A DNA stretch of 64,000 nucleotides from Verrucomicrobiota bacterium (GTDB lineage Bacteria; Verrucomicrobiota; Verrucomicrobiia; Chthoniobacterales; UBA10450): assembly GCA_003218375.1 (NCBI GenBank), contig QHNH01000011.1, positions 124,001-188,000 of the forward strand, given 5' to 3'. The notes below the pieces were generated by a model. The model was not told where the DNA came from. It saw nothing but the letters and a program-made list of their open reading frames with translations, and made no database searches. The translations under genes were made by a program, and so were the position numbers. Below are positions 52,725 through 61,014 of the stretch, piece after piece (the first letter of the stretch is position 1; each line of letters starts with the position of its first letter).

Positions 52725-54103
52725 GCGATGGTCACCTTGTGACTGGAGTCGAATTCAGGCGGAGTCTTTGTCCAATCAACCAGCGGCATTTCAACCTCGT
52801 CCACGCGCAAGCGCGGCAGGTAATCGCCCAAATCCTCGTTCGTCACCGGGAAAACAAAAATCAGCGTGTCCGTTGCTGCTGGCTGTGGAGCTGGCGGCGG
52901 TAAATTGGTGGGTGGCGGCTCAGGAGAGATCGGACGCGGAAAGCGTCTTCCCAGCAATAGCTCAACTTTCTGATCAAAGCGCGTCGTCGTGTCATCCACT
53001 CTGGCGAGCTTGATGGGAGGGTTGCAGGTAATCGTTAACGTAACGTTGCCGCTCCCATTCGCGTGGACTGGATTTGGAGGCGCGATATTTGTTATCCGAG
53101 GCGCTAACGAAAAGTTCCATTCGTTCGAACTGAATCGTTTGTTTTCGTGGTCCACGATAACGGCGACGCTGTAGGAACCTGGAACCCAGGGTGGAATGGC
53201 CAGGCCCTCGGGCGAAGTACCGCTTATGTTCAGGGGAACTACTAATTCTCCGTCAGCCTCCTGCACGTCAGCCTTGGCGATCTCGAAGGAAGTGGAAAGT
53301 CGCTTTTGGTTAAAGCGCACGGTCGAGAAACCTTCGACGTGCTGAACAAGAAGGGTCATCTCGTCGTCGATCAGCGCGCTGCTTTGGCTGTGCGGCAGGC
53401 GCAATTCGTCAATGGTGGGAAGGTTTGCATTCGCGGTTGCCTCGACGCCTCGGTCTGCCTCTCCGCGGCGTAAAACCGGCAGCGGGGCGCGCACGCGCTG
53501 GCGGCTATCAATGAGCACCACCGAAATGTGATAGGCCGCGGACGCACGGTAGCGGGCCTGCAAAGCCGTCCACAGCTTTGAGGTCTCCTCCGTGTTGAGA
53601 GTTTGTGGAGCGATTTTGATTTGCTCGATCTGATCGGCGAGCGCGGAAGTAGAAAGCGCTGCAAGGGTTGCGGGCAGGCCGCTGCCGCCGCTGACAAGGC
53701 CCGGCGCCCCGAGAGCGGTGCGAATGGCCTCACGTCCCAAAACCGGTGTTTCGTGCAACAACTGCATGGCGTACCCGAGCAGGATCTCCGCGTGAAAATC
53801 CTGCGCACCATAGGCAGACAGCAGGTAGTGCAGATCCACCGCGAGCGGCGGAGCGGCGATAGATTGGCCCTGACCATCCCGTGACGGCAGACCAACGTTG
53901 CGCCAGCCTGGATTAGGGCTCACCTGGTAGAGAAAGAGATTGAGCTGACTTTGCTCCTTGTCTCCCGTGACGATCCGGTCCGGCGGCAAAGCCGTGACTT
54001 TAACATCTCCCAAACTGGGCGTCAGATCCTGATCGATCAGTCCGTTAATTAGCAGGTCGCGAAGTACTGCCGTGACGGATGCGATAGCCAGGGCGCTGCT
54101 CAT
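52721..54103 (-). CDS. eCIS DUF4255 (Pvc16-N-like) tail terminator/cap
   Basis: 460 aa. The N-terminus (ALAIASVTAVLRDLLINGLI, DQSQLNLFLYQVSPNPGWRN-type) is DUF4255/Pvc16_N: VTALPPDRIVTGDKEQSQLN, LFLYQVSPNPGWRNVGLPSR, LAVDLHYLLSAYGAQDFHAE and LLGYAMQLLHETPVL. The C-terminal half is Ig-like (SVAVIVDHENKRFSSNEWNF). Afp16/Pvc16 proteins cap the tube and limit its length. It is coupled by 4 bp to the AAA+ gene and to the Pro-rich gene. Confidence 0.9.
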   Translation of the reverse strand: MSSALAIASVTAVLRDLLINGLIDQDLTPSLGDVKVTALPPDRIVTGDKEQSQLNLFLYQVSPNPGWRNVGLPSRDGQGQSIAAPPLAVDLHYLLSAYGAQDFHAEILLGYAMQLLHETPVLGREAIRTALGAPGLVSGGSGLPATLAALSTSALADQIEQIKIAPQTLNTEETSKLWTALQARYRASAAYHISVVLIDSRQRVRAPLPVLRRGEADRGVEATANANLPTIDELRLPHSQSSALIDDEMTLLVQHVEGFSTVRFNQKRLSTSFEIAKADVQEADGELVVPLNISGTSPEGLAIPPWVPGSYSVAVIVDHENKRFSSNEWNFSLAPRITNIAPPNPVHANGSGNVTLTITCNPPIKLARVDDTTTRFDQKVELLLGRRFPRPISPEPPPTNLPPPAPQPAATDTLIFVFPVTNEDLGDYLPRLRVDEVEMPLVDWTKTPPEFDSSHKVTIA

Positions 54104-54999
54104 CGGCGATCTCCTCCGGCCCGCTGGCGCAGATACTCATCCAAGCTCGTGATAGGCGCCGACGCCCGCGCCGGTTGCAATCGGGCCGGGGGCGGTGGTG
54201 TGGCCCGCACCTCGATACGCCCGATCGTAACGTTGATCGATGGCGCCACGGGCGGATTTTTTAATTGTTGCCTGGAAGCAAACGGTCGGGGCGAAGGCGG
54301 CCGACGGGAGATGGCGGGGACATCGCGCGATTGGGTCGGCTCGCGCTGCGGCCCGCGTTCGCCAGCGATCATTTCGATGATTTTTTCCGCGCGCACCTGG
54401 TGTGCCCGATTTTCTGTCGCATCACGAAAAATGGATTTGCTCTCGCCAGGTGTTTGCTCAGTGGGCAATAGTGGTTGGGGCGCCGCGCCTTCTTCGTCGG
54501 TCTTAGCTACGTCAGCCGTCGTGTGCTGCTCACTCGATAGTGCGGCACTCGGCTGCTTCTCAGAAGGGCTCACGTGGGGCCGAATGAGTGAGGCATTACG
54601 CAAATCGAATGGTGATGCGCCTTCTTCGTTCCTCCCCGTGGCGTCAGCAGCCCCGTCTCGCTCGCTCCTAGGCGCCACTGGCGGTTCCTTTCCGGGCAAA
54701 TCAACGCGTGGAGTGTCAGGAGCCGGGTCGGCCGAGGTGAGATTGGCCGACGACAATGGAGCGACAACTGGCTTGGCCGGCTCGGAAGTGGTGAAGTGCC
54801 GAAGCGGTTGTGCTGGCGTAACCTGAGCGGAAAGGTCCTGCGGATGTTGCCCGACCCCAGCCAGCCCGGCGTTTTCGTTGCCACCGAAAAACTCTCCGCC
54901 ATTTACCGGCGGCGGTTCGAAAATCGAGAGGTGCTGCGGACGCACAGCGCCGCTCGGCGTGAGGGAACGCTCCACCAGATTTTTGAGGAAGTCGCTCAC
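54100..54999 (-). CDS. Pro/Ser-rich eCIS protein with conserved C-terminal motif
   Basis: 299 aa. The N-terminus SDFLKNLVERSLTPSGAVRP is helical. A long low-complexity Pro/Ala/Glu region (about 60-240) follows. The C-terminus has INVTIGRIEVRATPPPPARL, then a short SLDEYLRQRAGG, which is the part usually conserved in eCIS loci. No enzymatic motif. Its role may be a flexible linker or tether between terminator and tube. It sits between the zinc-finger baseplate gene and DUF4255 with 4-bp overlaps. Confidence 0.78.
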   Translation of the reverse strand: MSDFLKNLVERSLTPSGAVRPQHLSIFEPPPVNGGEFFGGNENAGLAGVGQHPQDLSAQVTPAQPLRHFTTSEPAKPVVAPLSSANLTSADPAPDTPRVDLPGKEPPVAPRSERDGAADATGRNEEGASPFDLRNASLIRPHVSPSEKQPSAALSSEQHTTADVAKTDEEGAAPQPLLPTEQTPGESKSIFRDATENRAHQVRAEKIIEMIAGERGPQREPTQSRDVPAISRRPPSPRPFASRQQLKNPPVAPSINVTIGRIEVRATPPPPARLQPARASAPITSLDEYLRQRAGGDRR

Positions 55000-55730
55000 G
55001 GCTCGATCAATTCAAGGTAGGCTTGGCGACGCCACGGACTCAGCGCCAGGACTTCGGCTTCGCGCCAACCGTAGGCGGAGGCCAACGAGTGAACTTCGCG
55101 CAGCAGCCGGTTGGCCCAGGCGTGGATCTCAATCCAAAAAAATGAGACTATATCGAATGGTGTCGGCCACGTGTGTTGACATTGCGGACACGCGAGGGCG
55201 ATCTGCACATCAGCCAGCGGGTCAGCTTTGGCCATGCGTTGCGCAATCGCGGCCCCAACTTCTGCCGGCAATTCTTCCGCTGCGACCTCGCTGCCGGCGC
55301 TGCGGGCGATGATTACACAACGTCGCAGCAAGTGCTGTCGATTGGTTTCGACGCTCGCTCCTGGATCCAGCGTGGCCAGGTCGAGGCCAGTCGGGAGTCG
55401 AAATTCCACGTCGTAATCGGAGTGCGTCAAATCGAGTGTTGCCTCCAGCTCCGTGTTCGAAGTCGCGCGAACATCGGCGATATCCACGTTAAATTCGAGT
55501 TGCTCCGCGCAGGCAGGACAAATCGTGGTGCTGGCGAGTTGAGGCCCGAAAGTTTGCTCGCGTAACGCCAATAATTGCGCGTCGCGCCGACCGATGCTGA
55601 ACTGCGCGAGCTGCTCCACGGGCGTTTCATCGCAAGCGAGCGCGAGGAGGATGAGCGCGCGTTGCGCCGGCGAGTGGGCCAGGCCGCGCTCCCACACGTC
55701 CAAGAGCTCCGCCGCCGATAACGCGCGCAT
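54996..55730 (-). CDS. eCIS baseplate/assembly protein with CxxC zinc-finger pairs (T4 gp26/gp51-like)
   Basis: 244 aa. Two zinc-knuckle-like pairs: CPAC (C71, C74) and CPQC (C181, C184). N-terminal ELLDVWERGLAHSPAQRALI, C-terminal ANRLLREVHSLASAYGWREA and EVLALSPWRRQAYLELIEP match the phage baseplate hub assembly family whose members have a Cys-rich centre. It is likely an assembly factor rather than a structural part. It starts 9 bp downstream of the tube gene. Confidence 0.75.
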   Translation of the reverse strand: MRALSAAELLDVWERGLAHSPAQRALILLALACDETPVEQLAQFSIGRRDAQLLALREQTFGPQLASTTICPACAEQLEFNVDIADVRATSNTELEATLDLTHSDYDVEFRLPTGLDLATLDPGASVETNRQHLLRRCVIIARSAGSEVAAEELPAEVGAAIAQRMAKADPLADVQIALACPQCQHTWPTPFDIVSFFWIEIHAWANRLLREVHSLASAYGWREAEVLALSPWRRQAYLELIEP

Positions 55731-55739
55731 GGCGGATGG

Positions 55740-56264
55740 TTATGCTGGCTCGGTAAAGGTGGGCTCGGCCGGCTCTTTTACATCGTAGTCGCGCTCCCAC
55801 CCTTCGTTTTCCAGCTTGATGTGCTGGATCAGGACCGCGTTGGCGTTGGCGTCGAGGTCTGCGCTCGCCTGAAATTCCGAGACCCAACACCGGAAGATTT
55901 TGTAGGTAATCGCCAATTGCCCGGCTTCATTGTAAACTTCAATCAGGATATCTTTGCGAAAATCCTTGAGCGAAACTTCCGCGCCAAGCCCGGAGCCAAA
56001 GTTCCACACCTTGTTCGCCCATTGCTCGAACTCTTGGTCATGGGTCACTCCCCGGTCGAGCGAGATGGCATCAAAATCGGTGCGGCCGGGCGATTTGCGC
56101 GTATTGCTCGGGTCGCCCCCCTCGCGATGCTTAACCACTTCGGTCGTGCGCTTGAGCGCGCCCACTTTGCTGATACCCGCGACGTATTTACCATCCCATT
56201 TGACGCGAAACTTGAAGTTCTTATACGGATCGAATCGCTGTGCGTTGACGCTAAATTGAGCCAT
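55740..56264 (-). CDS. eCIS tail tube protein (gp19-like)
   Basis: 174 aa: FDPYKNFKFRVKWDGKYVAG, SKVGALKRTTEVVKHREGGD, RKSPGRTDFDAISLDRGVTH and QASADLDANANAVLIQHIKL. These are the T4-like tail-tube (Afp1/Pvc1-type) motifs. It is the second gene of the operon after the sheath, 10 bp apart. Only one tube gene is seen, so the whole tube is probably built from it. Confidence 0.93.
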   Translation of the reverse strand: MAQFSVNAQRFDPYKNFKFRVKWDGKYVAGISKVGALKRTTEVVKHREGGDPSNTRKSPGRTDFDAISLDRGVTHDQEFEQWANKVWNFGSGLGAEVSLKDFRKDILIEVYNEAGQLAITYKIFRCWVSEFQASADLDANANAVLIQHIKLENEGWERDYDVKEPAEPTFTEPA

Positions 56265-56274
56265 AACTTACCTC

Positions 56275-58050
56275 CTAGGTTTGAATCTGCCCGGCGATCT
56301 GCTGGAGCTTGATGACGACAAACTCTGCCGGCTTGAGCGGCGCGAAGCCGACGATGATGTTCACGATGCCCTTGTCGATATCGCTTTGCGGATTGGTCTC
56401 TTTGTCGCATTTGACGAAGTAGGCATCTTTCGGCGTGGTGCCTTGAAATGCGCCCAGGCGAAAGAGCCCATTCATGAAGGAGCCGATGTTGAGACGAATC
56501 TGTGCCCAGAGTGGCTCGTCGTTCGGCTCAAAGACCACCCACTGCGTGGCGCGGTAGAGCGTCTCCTCGATGTAGAGGGCGAGGCGCCGGATGGGAACGT
56601 ATTTATATTCGTCCCCCAGTTGATCGCCGCCGCGCAATGTCCGGGCCCCCCAGATCACGCGGCCGGAAGCGGGAAAGAAACGAAGGCAATTAATCGCCAG
56701 TGGATTCAACATCCCGTTCTCCGCATCGTTGAGGTTGGCCTGCAAGCCCTGCGTGCCGTTGAGTGAAGCGTCCAGTCCGGCGGGCGCCTTCCACACGCCG
56801 CGTTGCGTGTCGGTGCGGGCCATGACTCCGGCCACGATGCCGCAGGGCACGAAGGCATCGAGCTGTCCGCCGAGTAGTGGATCGGACTGGATGACGCGCG
56901 GAAAATACAGCGCTGCGTTACGCGCGTCGACCCCGGTCAAGCCCAGCGTGCTCAAACCAGCTACTGCTTTTGCTGCCGCCGTATCCTTGTTCGCTCCCCA
57001 CGCAGCGGGTGGGTCAACGATGAGCATCGCGCGGCGTTTGGCGCAATACGACATCGCACTCTGATATACGGCTGCGGATGTATCGCCTCCGCGGCTATCT
57101 GGTGGAATGCAAAGCAAGTTAAACAGATCCGCCTTGTCCAACGCATAGATACCGGATTTGTCTGCCGGGTCGCCCTCATACGCGGCCTCATTCAATGCGC
57201 CGCCCTTGTCTCCCTTCATGGCGTCTACAGCGTCCTTCAATTCGCCTTGAGCTATCGAGATGTCACCGGGGACTTGCGGCTTGGCCTTGAGCGCATCGGC
57301 GAGTTTTTTCTCGGCGCGCGTCGCGGCATCGCCCAACTCTGATGCCGCGGCGTCATAATCCTTTTTCGCGGCATCAATGGTGGCTTGATCCGGGGAGGAC
57401 GCCTTCAAGGCATCCTGGAGCGCCTTTAGTTTGTCGCTCGCGGTCTTGAGTTTGGGCAACTTGGGCAGATCGGCCACCGCCGGCCAATCGCCATCCCATC
57501 GCACCAGACTGGACTCGTTTTCCAAAACCTTATCAAGACGACGCGCGCTATCCACAACGGTGACATTGGGAAATCTCTCCGTGGCGCCTCCGGGATTCGT
57601 GTCGCGGATGGTGAGATTGAAGAGGGCATCATCTTTGCCAAGGTTTAAAGCGGTCCGCGTCTCGTTCGACACGTCCGGATCAACGACCACACGTAACCCT
57701 TTTCCCCATTCACCTGGACTGGCAGCCACGAATTTGAGATCATCACTAGCCAACCGCGCATTTGCGTCAGCGGCCGTTGCAGGTGGCTCGTAGAGCCGGA
57801 CGATAATCGCCTGGGCGCCGCCGTTCAGGTAAAAATCGCGCACGGCGTAGCTCAGCGGATAATTCACATCCAGCCCGCCGAACTGCCGATCGAAGTCTCC
57901 GAAACTGTTGATCATGACGGGCTCGTTCGTCGGTCCGCGAGCCACCCGTCCGAGAAAGGCGGTAATGGACGTCGCCACTCCCGTGATGGTGCGGACGCCG
58001 CTGGGGATTTCTTCGATGTAAACGCCGGGGTAGGAAAGAGTCGAGGGCAT
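56275..58050 (-). CDS. eCIS contractile sheath protein
   Basis: 591 aa. The start matches phage sheath proteins: SYPGVYIEEIPSGVRTITGV, ATSITAFLGRVARGP, FGDFDRQFGGLDVNYPLSYA and VRDFYLNGGAQAIIVRL. The C-terminus has GRVIWGARTLRGGDQLGDEY, KYVPIRRLALYIEETLYRAT and QWVVFEPNDEPLWAQIRLNI. A mostly helical Lys/Ala/Asp-rich insertion lies at about residues 200-290. A purine-rich site GGAGAATCTCCC before ATG 58050 supports the start. First gene of the eCIS operon, with an AT-rich leader upstream. Confidence 0.94.
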   Translation of the reverse strand: MPSTLSYPGVYIEEIPSGVRTITGVATSITAFLGRVARGPTNEPVMINSFGDFDRQFGGLDVNYPLSYAVRDFYLNGGAQAIIVRLYEPPATAADANARLASDDLKFVAASPGEWGKGLRVVVDPDVSNETRTALNLGKDDALFNLTIRDTNPGGATERFPNVTVVDSARRLDKVLENESSLVRWDGDWPAVADLPKLPKLKTASDKLKALQDALKASSPDQATIDAAKKDYDAAASELGDAATRAEKKLADALKAKPQVPGDISIAQGELKDAVDAMKGDKGGALNEAAYEGDPADKSGIYALDKADLFNLLCIPPDSRGGDTSAAVYQSAMSYCAKRRAMLIVDPPAAWGANKDTAAAKAVAGLSTLGLTGVDARNAALYFPRVIQSDPLLGGQLDAFVPCGIVAGVMARTDTQRGVWKAPAGLDASLNGTQGLQANLNDAENGMLNPLAINCLRFFPASGRVIWGARTLRGGDQLGDEYKYVPIRRLALYIEETLYRATQWVVFEPNDEPLWAQIRLNIGSFMNGLFRLGAFQGTTPKDAYFVKCDKETNPQSDIDKGIVNIIVGFAPLKPAEFVVIKLQQIAGQIQT

Positions 58051-58319
58051 GGGAGATTCTCCGTTTGAACGAAACTATAGGCGGGGTGGGTGAAGGTGGG
58101 ATGGAAGGGAAGGGGAAAAAGAGGAAAACAAAAAGCGTTGATGCAATGCAATAACAAAATGATTATTTTTTGAACGAACTTCTTGGAATACTGATTCTCC
58201 CGGTCGTGCCCTGCCGGTGAGCGGTCCGATCCGAAGCTCGAATCGTGTCGCGATCGCACACGCAACGACGGCACGTAAAGGTGTGCTCGCGTTCGCACCC
58301 ATTGTCCCGCCAAGAGCAA
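58051..58319 (-). promoter_or_regulatory. AT-rich leader upstream of eCIS operon
   Basis: About 270 bp between the sheath gene and the serine-hydrolase remnant. It holds a ribosome-binding site (GGAGA) next to the ATG, a pyrimidine-rich tract (minus-strand CTTTTTCCCCTTCCC) and an unusually AT-rich stretch at 58130-58180 (gcaataacaaaatgattatt) in an otherwise GC-rich region. A candidate minus-strand TATAGT lies 23 bp before the ATG, but no good -35 fits. It probably contains the operon promoter. Confidence 0.45.
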
Positions 58320-58892
58320 TCAAGCAACTGCTTCAGCGCGCCGGCCAGGCGGCCACTTCCGAGAAAAGTCAGAACTTGAGCGATGTGCCAGCAAGTGCGC
58401 GTACCACGCAAATGACATGAAGGCGATGCTGGCTAGGAACAGCAAGGCGGCGTGAACACGGCCCCACCACCGAACCCCGGACTCTTCCAAAAATCTTAGC
58501 GCGGCCTTGGTGAGCACGATCAATCCCATCGCGGCGCGGATGACTCCCCCGCGTCCGCCGCCGAAGCGTGATCCCGCGCTGTTGAAGGAAACGAAGGGGC
58601 CGACACGCGTTTCCGGCATCAGGATCATGTCGCTATGAAAGTAAAAGGTATCGCCGGCGTGGTGGCCGACAATTCGCTGGCCAAGGACGGAGTAATCCAT
58701 CAAGATAAGACCCAGCGCGTGAAGCGCGAGATACAGTTCGAACTGGCGCGCTTCCATCGCACGAACCGTTTCTGGTTTTAAAACGGTGGCGCCCTCGAGC
58801 GTGCCGTCGGCCAAGAAGGCGAGCATGAATCGAGTCATGTCTGCGCCGGTAGCTTTACGTCTATTCCACGGGAGAGGCGCCCATAAGATCAC
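58320..58892 (-). pseudogene. 5'-truncated beta-lactamase-type serine hydrolase with C-terminal membrane part
   Basis: The 190-codon frame shows the C-terminal half of a class-C beta-lactamase/penicillin-binding-like hydrolase: TGADMTRFMLAFLADGTLEG, VLKPETVRAMEARQFE, GHHAGDTFYFHSDMILMPET and VGPFVSFNSAG. Then come two hydrophobic segments (VIRAAMGLIVLTKAAL, HAALLFLASIAFMSFAWYAH). The N-terminal SxxK and YxN active-site parts are absent and the sequence upstream (to the right repeat at 59039) is unrelated, so it is a broken gene at the island junction. Confidence 0.75.
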
Positions 58893-59038
58893 TCCTACCT
58901 TACGAAAAAGGGGTTTGCCGAAGGCAATTCAAACTAGGACACTAGCGATGTTCGAGCTTGGCCGCTCTCGCATCTGCGTCATCGTACTCTGGGGTGCACC
59001 AAAGTCAGTGTTTCGATATCGGAAACGCCAACGGCGAG

Positions 59039-59134
59039 CGGCTAATGAGTGGCTAATGATTTGAAAAGAACGCTATGAAATCCACACGAGGGGACCTGCT
59101 GATCAAAACATCGAAAACGCTGACTTCGGATCAG
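59039..59134 (+). repeat. Right 96-bp direct repeat (attR-like)
   Basis: Matches 30166-30261 at 93 of 96 positions and ends at the same base of a tRNA-like anticodon arm. Unlike the left copy, the sequence continues directly into a tRNA 3' half, so this end retains the tRNA gene's 3' portion. Confidence 0.92.
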
Positions 59135-59164
59135 CAGGTTGGGGTTCGAATCCCTCCAGGCACG
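59119..59164 (+). tRNA. 3' half of a tRNA-Arg(UCG), broken
   Basis: Anticodon stem GCTGA/TCAGC closes a 7-base loop CTTCGGA whose anticodon is TCG, decoding Arg CGA. A short variable loop, T-loop TTCGAAT (59145-59151) and acceptor strand caggcac plus discriminator g follow. No partner GTGCCTG, D-arm or CCA is present. The T-stem has one mismatch. It is a remnant that begins in the direct repeat, not a functional tRNA. Confidence 0.6.
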
Positions 59165-59225
59165 CTGGCTCTGATAACACTCCGAAAGAGTTACTTACGC
59201 GCGGTCGCGGTGTTGGCCTGGGGGT

Positions 59226-59402
59226 CAGAAACTCCTGACTCGGCGTCTTTTTGCCCACAATTTCGCCGGTGGCGCAAACATCGCAGCCGACGCCATCCTG
59301 GTAAGGAATGCCAGCCAGACCGCTACGAACGGAATGGTAACGTACGACGGAACTCACTTCTACGGCTACACCGGCGGCGCGTGGAAGCAGCTTGATAATT
59401 AA
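59226..59402 (+). pseudogene. C-terminal scrap of a tail/fibre-type protein
   Basis: In one frame, ending at TAA 59402, the sequence reads FAHNFAGGANIAADAILVRN, then NGMVTYDGTHFYGYTGGAWK, QLDN. The second phrase has the form of short C-terminal domains in phage/CIS tail fibres and other secreted repeats. No start codon or N-terminal part is present; stops lie upstream. It is probably debris from a tail-type locus next to the right repeat. Confidence 0.55.
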
Positions 59403-59406
59403 ACCC

Positions 59407-59496
59407 ATGGAAACGCTCACCGTCCTCCTTCTTCTCTCGGCGTCGCTCACCGTGGTCGCTCAATCGCCAACGCCCGCGCCGCCTCGCCGGCCGTGA
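59407..59496 (+). CDS. Possible 29-aa signal-peptide-like ORF
   Basis: ATG 59407 to TGA 59496 encodes METLTVLLLLSASLTVVAQS plus a Pro-rich tail. A hydrophobic core and AQS end look like a signal peptide or lysis-type peptide, but downstream frames are broken. It is probably the 5' end of a decayed gene. Confidence 0.3.
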   Translation: METLTVLLLLSASLTVVAQSPTPAPPRRP

Positions 59497-60189
59497 CGTC
59501 GTGCTCTGAAGTAAAAGATGCTAGCAACCCCGCCGATGTAATCTTGATCGGCGAAGTTCACGCCGGCGCGCTCGCCGACGCCCTGAAAAACTACCCCGCT
59601 TTAAAGGCCAAGCTTCAAGCCGGGGCCGCGATTCGCCAAAGAAAAAGAGCCGATCCTTTTGAGAGTGAAAGACACCAACGGCCCTCGCGCGCGCGACAAA
59701 ACGAACGAATACCTCGCCGCCGGCATCCCGATTAGCGCCGCCACTTAAGCGGCCGTGATCGCCGCTCTCCCGCCGCCGATGCGATCACAGCATCGCCCAC
59801 TCTCATGCCGGCCGATGGCCTGTAGCGGCCCATTCGCGGCCCCTCTGCGATCGCACCTTCATCATGACGCAACGCCCCGGCGCCGGATCGAGCGAACGAT
59901 CCCGGTGAGCCTCACCCGCCCGCGCGATCGCAGCAGCGCGGACTTTTTGCAATTGCGCGGCGAGATTCTGGAGCTGCTCCATTTCGCCGGCAGCGGAGCC
60001 TGAGAGACCGCGGCATCAAGTTCAGGAGCCCGGACGAATTAGTCCCAGGGGGAGATGCCTCTGTTTTGCTTGCCTGAATGTTCTTGATGCTTTTGCTGGA
60101 CGAAGTTTCCATGAACTTCGTTTCCGCGGAGTCAGATTCAGCCCGATGTGCGGGAAGGTTGCTGCCGACTCGTTTCGGTATCCACATCA
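59497..60189. other. Degenerate region, no intact gene
   Basis: About 700 bp. Short open pieces, for example plus-strand ADVILIGEVHAGALADALKN, then LRVKDTNGPRARDKTNEYLA in another frame, look like frame-shifted fragments of one or more phage-type genes. No start, ribosome site or full domain is seen, nor any RNA gene. Confidence 0.45.
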
Positions 60190-60897
60190 TCAGCTTTCCG
60201 TTTTGCCTATCCGCGTGGCTTTGTTTTCCTCCGACTTGCCCCAGAATGCTGTGATCGGCGCGGACTTCGATCCACATCGTAATGGCTGCCCTCGGGGCGC
60301 TGTTTGAACCGAAGGACGCGATATAATTACCCGGCAGCAGTCTTGCCGTTTGCTGAATAAGTGGGTCAGCCAGTCGTTTACGACACAATCAAATACCAGG
60401 TGAATTCGATCCACCTCCGTGGGGTTGTTCACGCGGTGGGGGAGATTGGCGTTGATATACCAGCATTCGCCCTCGGCTAAATGAATGCGGTCCCCGTCGA
60501 TATAAAATTCAAGATCAGGATGGGTGACGATGGGGACGTGCATGCGCGCTTCACCTGCTTCAAAATTCAACCCCATGTCCCGGTGCTCTTTGATCACCGC
60601 GCCTTTTTCCAATTTGAGTAGGCGCGCAGTTTTGATGTCACACCTGAATTGTGCCAATATCGTCTTCAGGTAAGCAGATTGCCCAAGGTATTCTGTATCG
60701 CAATACTGCTCGGAAGGCTTGGCGACGGTGAAAATCGTATCCTTTTCTCCTTGCGGCGACCTGAGAGGAATACCGCTCCAGCCACCCTTATAAACCCGCC
60801 GGTTGAAATGAGAGATCCATCTGCCAGCAATGGCACGCACCTCCTCCTGCATTTGCGGCGCATCAAAGGAGAAGGGCAGGCGTATGTAACGGATCAT
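60190..60897 (-). CDS. Aspartyl/asparaginyl beta-hydroxylase-like Fe(II)/2OG enzyme
   Basis: 235 aa. The AspH-type motif has HRD in AVIKEHRDMGLNFEAGEARM, HVPIVTHPDLEFYIDG, then ECWYINANLPHRVNNPTEVD and RIHLVFD. The HxD, distal His and Arg are all present, so activity is likely. The C-terminal 50 residues are low-complexity (VQTAPRGQPLRCGSKS) and may be an extension by frame drift. It is 117 bp downstream of the carbamoyltransferase gene in the same direction. Putative substrate: an Asp/Asn side chain in a peptide. Confidence 0.85.
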   Translation of the reverse strand: MIRYIRLPFSFDAPQMQEEVRAIAGRWISHFNRRVYKGGWSGIPLRSPQGEKDTIFTVAKPSEQYCDTEYLGQSAYLKTILAQFRCDIKTARLLKLEKGAVIKEHRDMGLNFEAGEARMHVPIVTHPDLEFYIDGDRIHLAEGECWYINANLPHRVNNPTEVDRIHLVFDCVVNDWLTHLFSKRQDCCRVIISRPSVQTAPRGQPLRCGSKSAPITAFWGKSEENKATRIGKTES

Positions 60898-61014
60898 GAA
60901 TTGAGTATAGCAAGCGGGGAAATAAAAAAGAAAGGCACGGCAAGACCGGGCACTCTATCCTTCATCGATCGCATCGTCGCCGCCTTCAGGTAACCGCAAA
61001 GGGAGCGTCGCCTA

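Larger units (their letters stand above)
30166..59134. mobile_element. Putative genomic island carrying an eCIS locus, bounded by 96-bp direct repeats
   Basis: A 28.97-kb segment lies between two 96-bp direct repeats with 3 mismatches. All recognisable eCIS genes (30364-58050) fall inside and none outside. Both repeats end in a tRNA-Arg(UCG)-like anticodon arm, a common attachment-site location for tyrosine integrases. No integrase or transposase is visible between the repeats, so mobility is inferred from the repeats alone; the element may be immobile or mobilised in trans. Confidence 0.6.

Noticed and set aside
30166-59134. Ordinary contractile prophage
   Set aside because: No capsid, portal, terminase, integrase or lysis genes; DUF4157 cargo, AAA+ ATPase and DUF4255 genes are eCIS features.
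59103-59450. 115-codon minus-strand frame ending in a tRNA antisense
   Set aside because: Part of it is the reverse complement of the tRNA fragment; not a protein gene.
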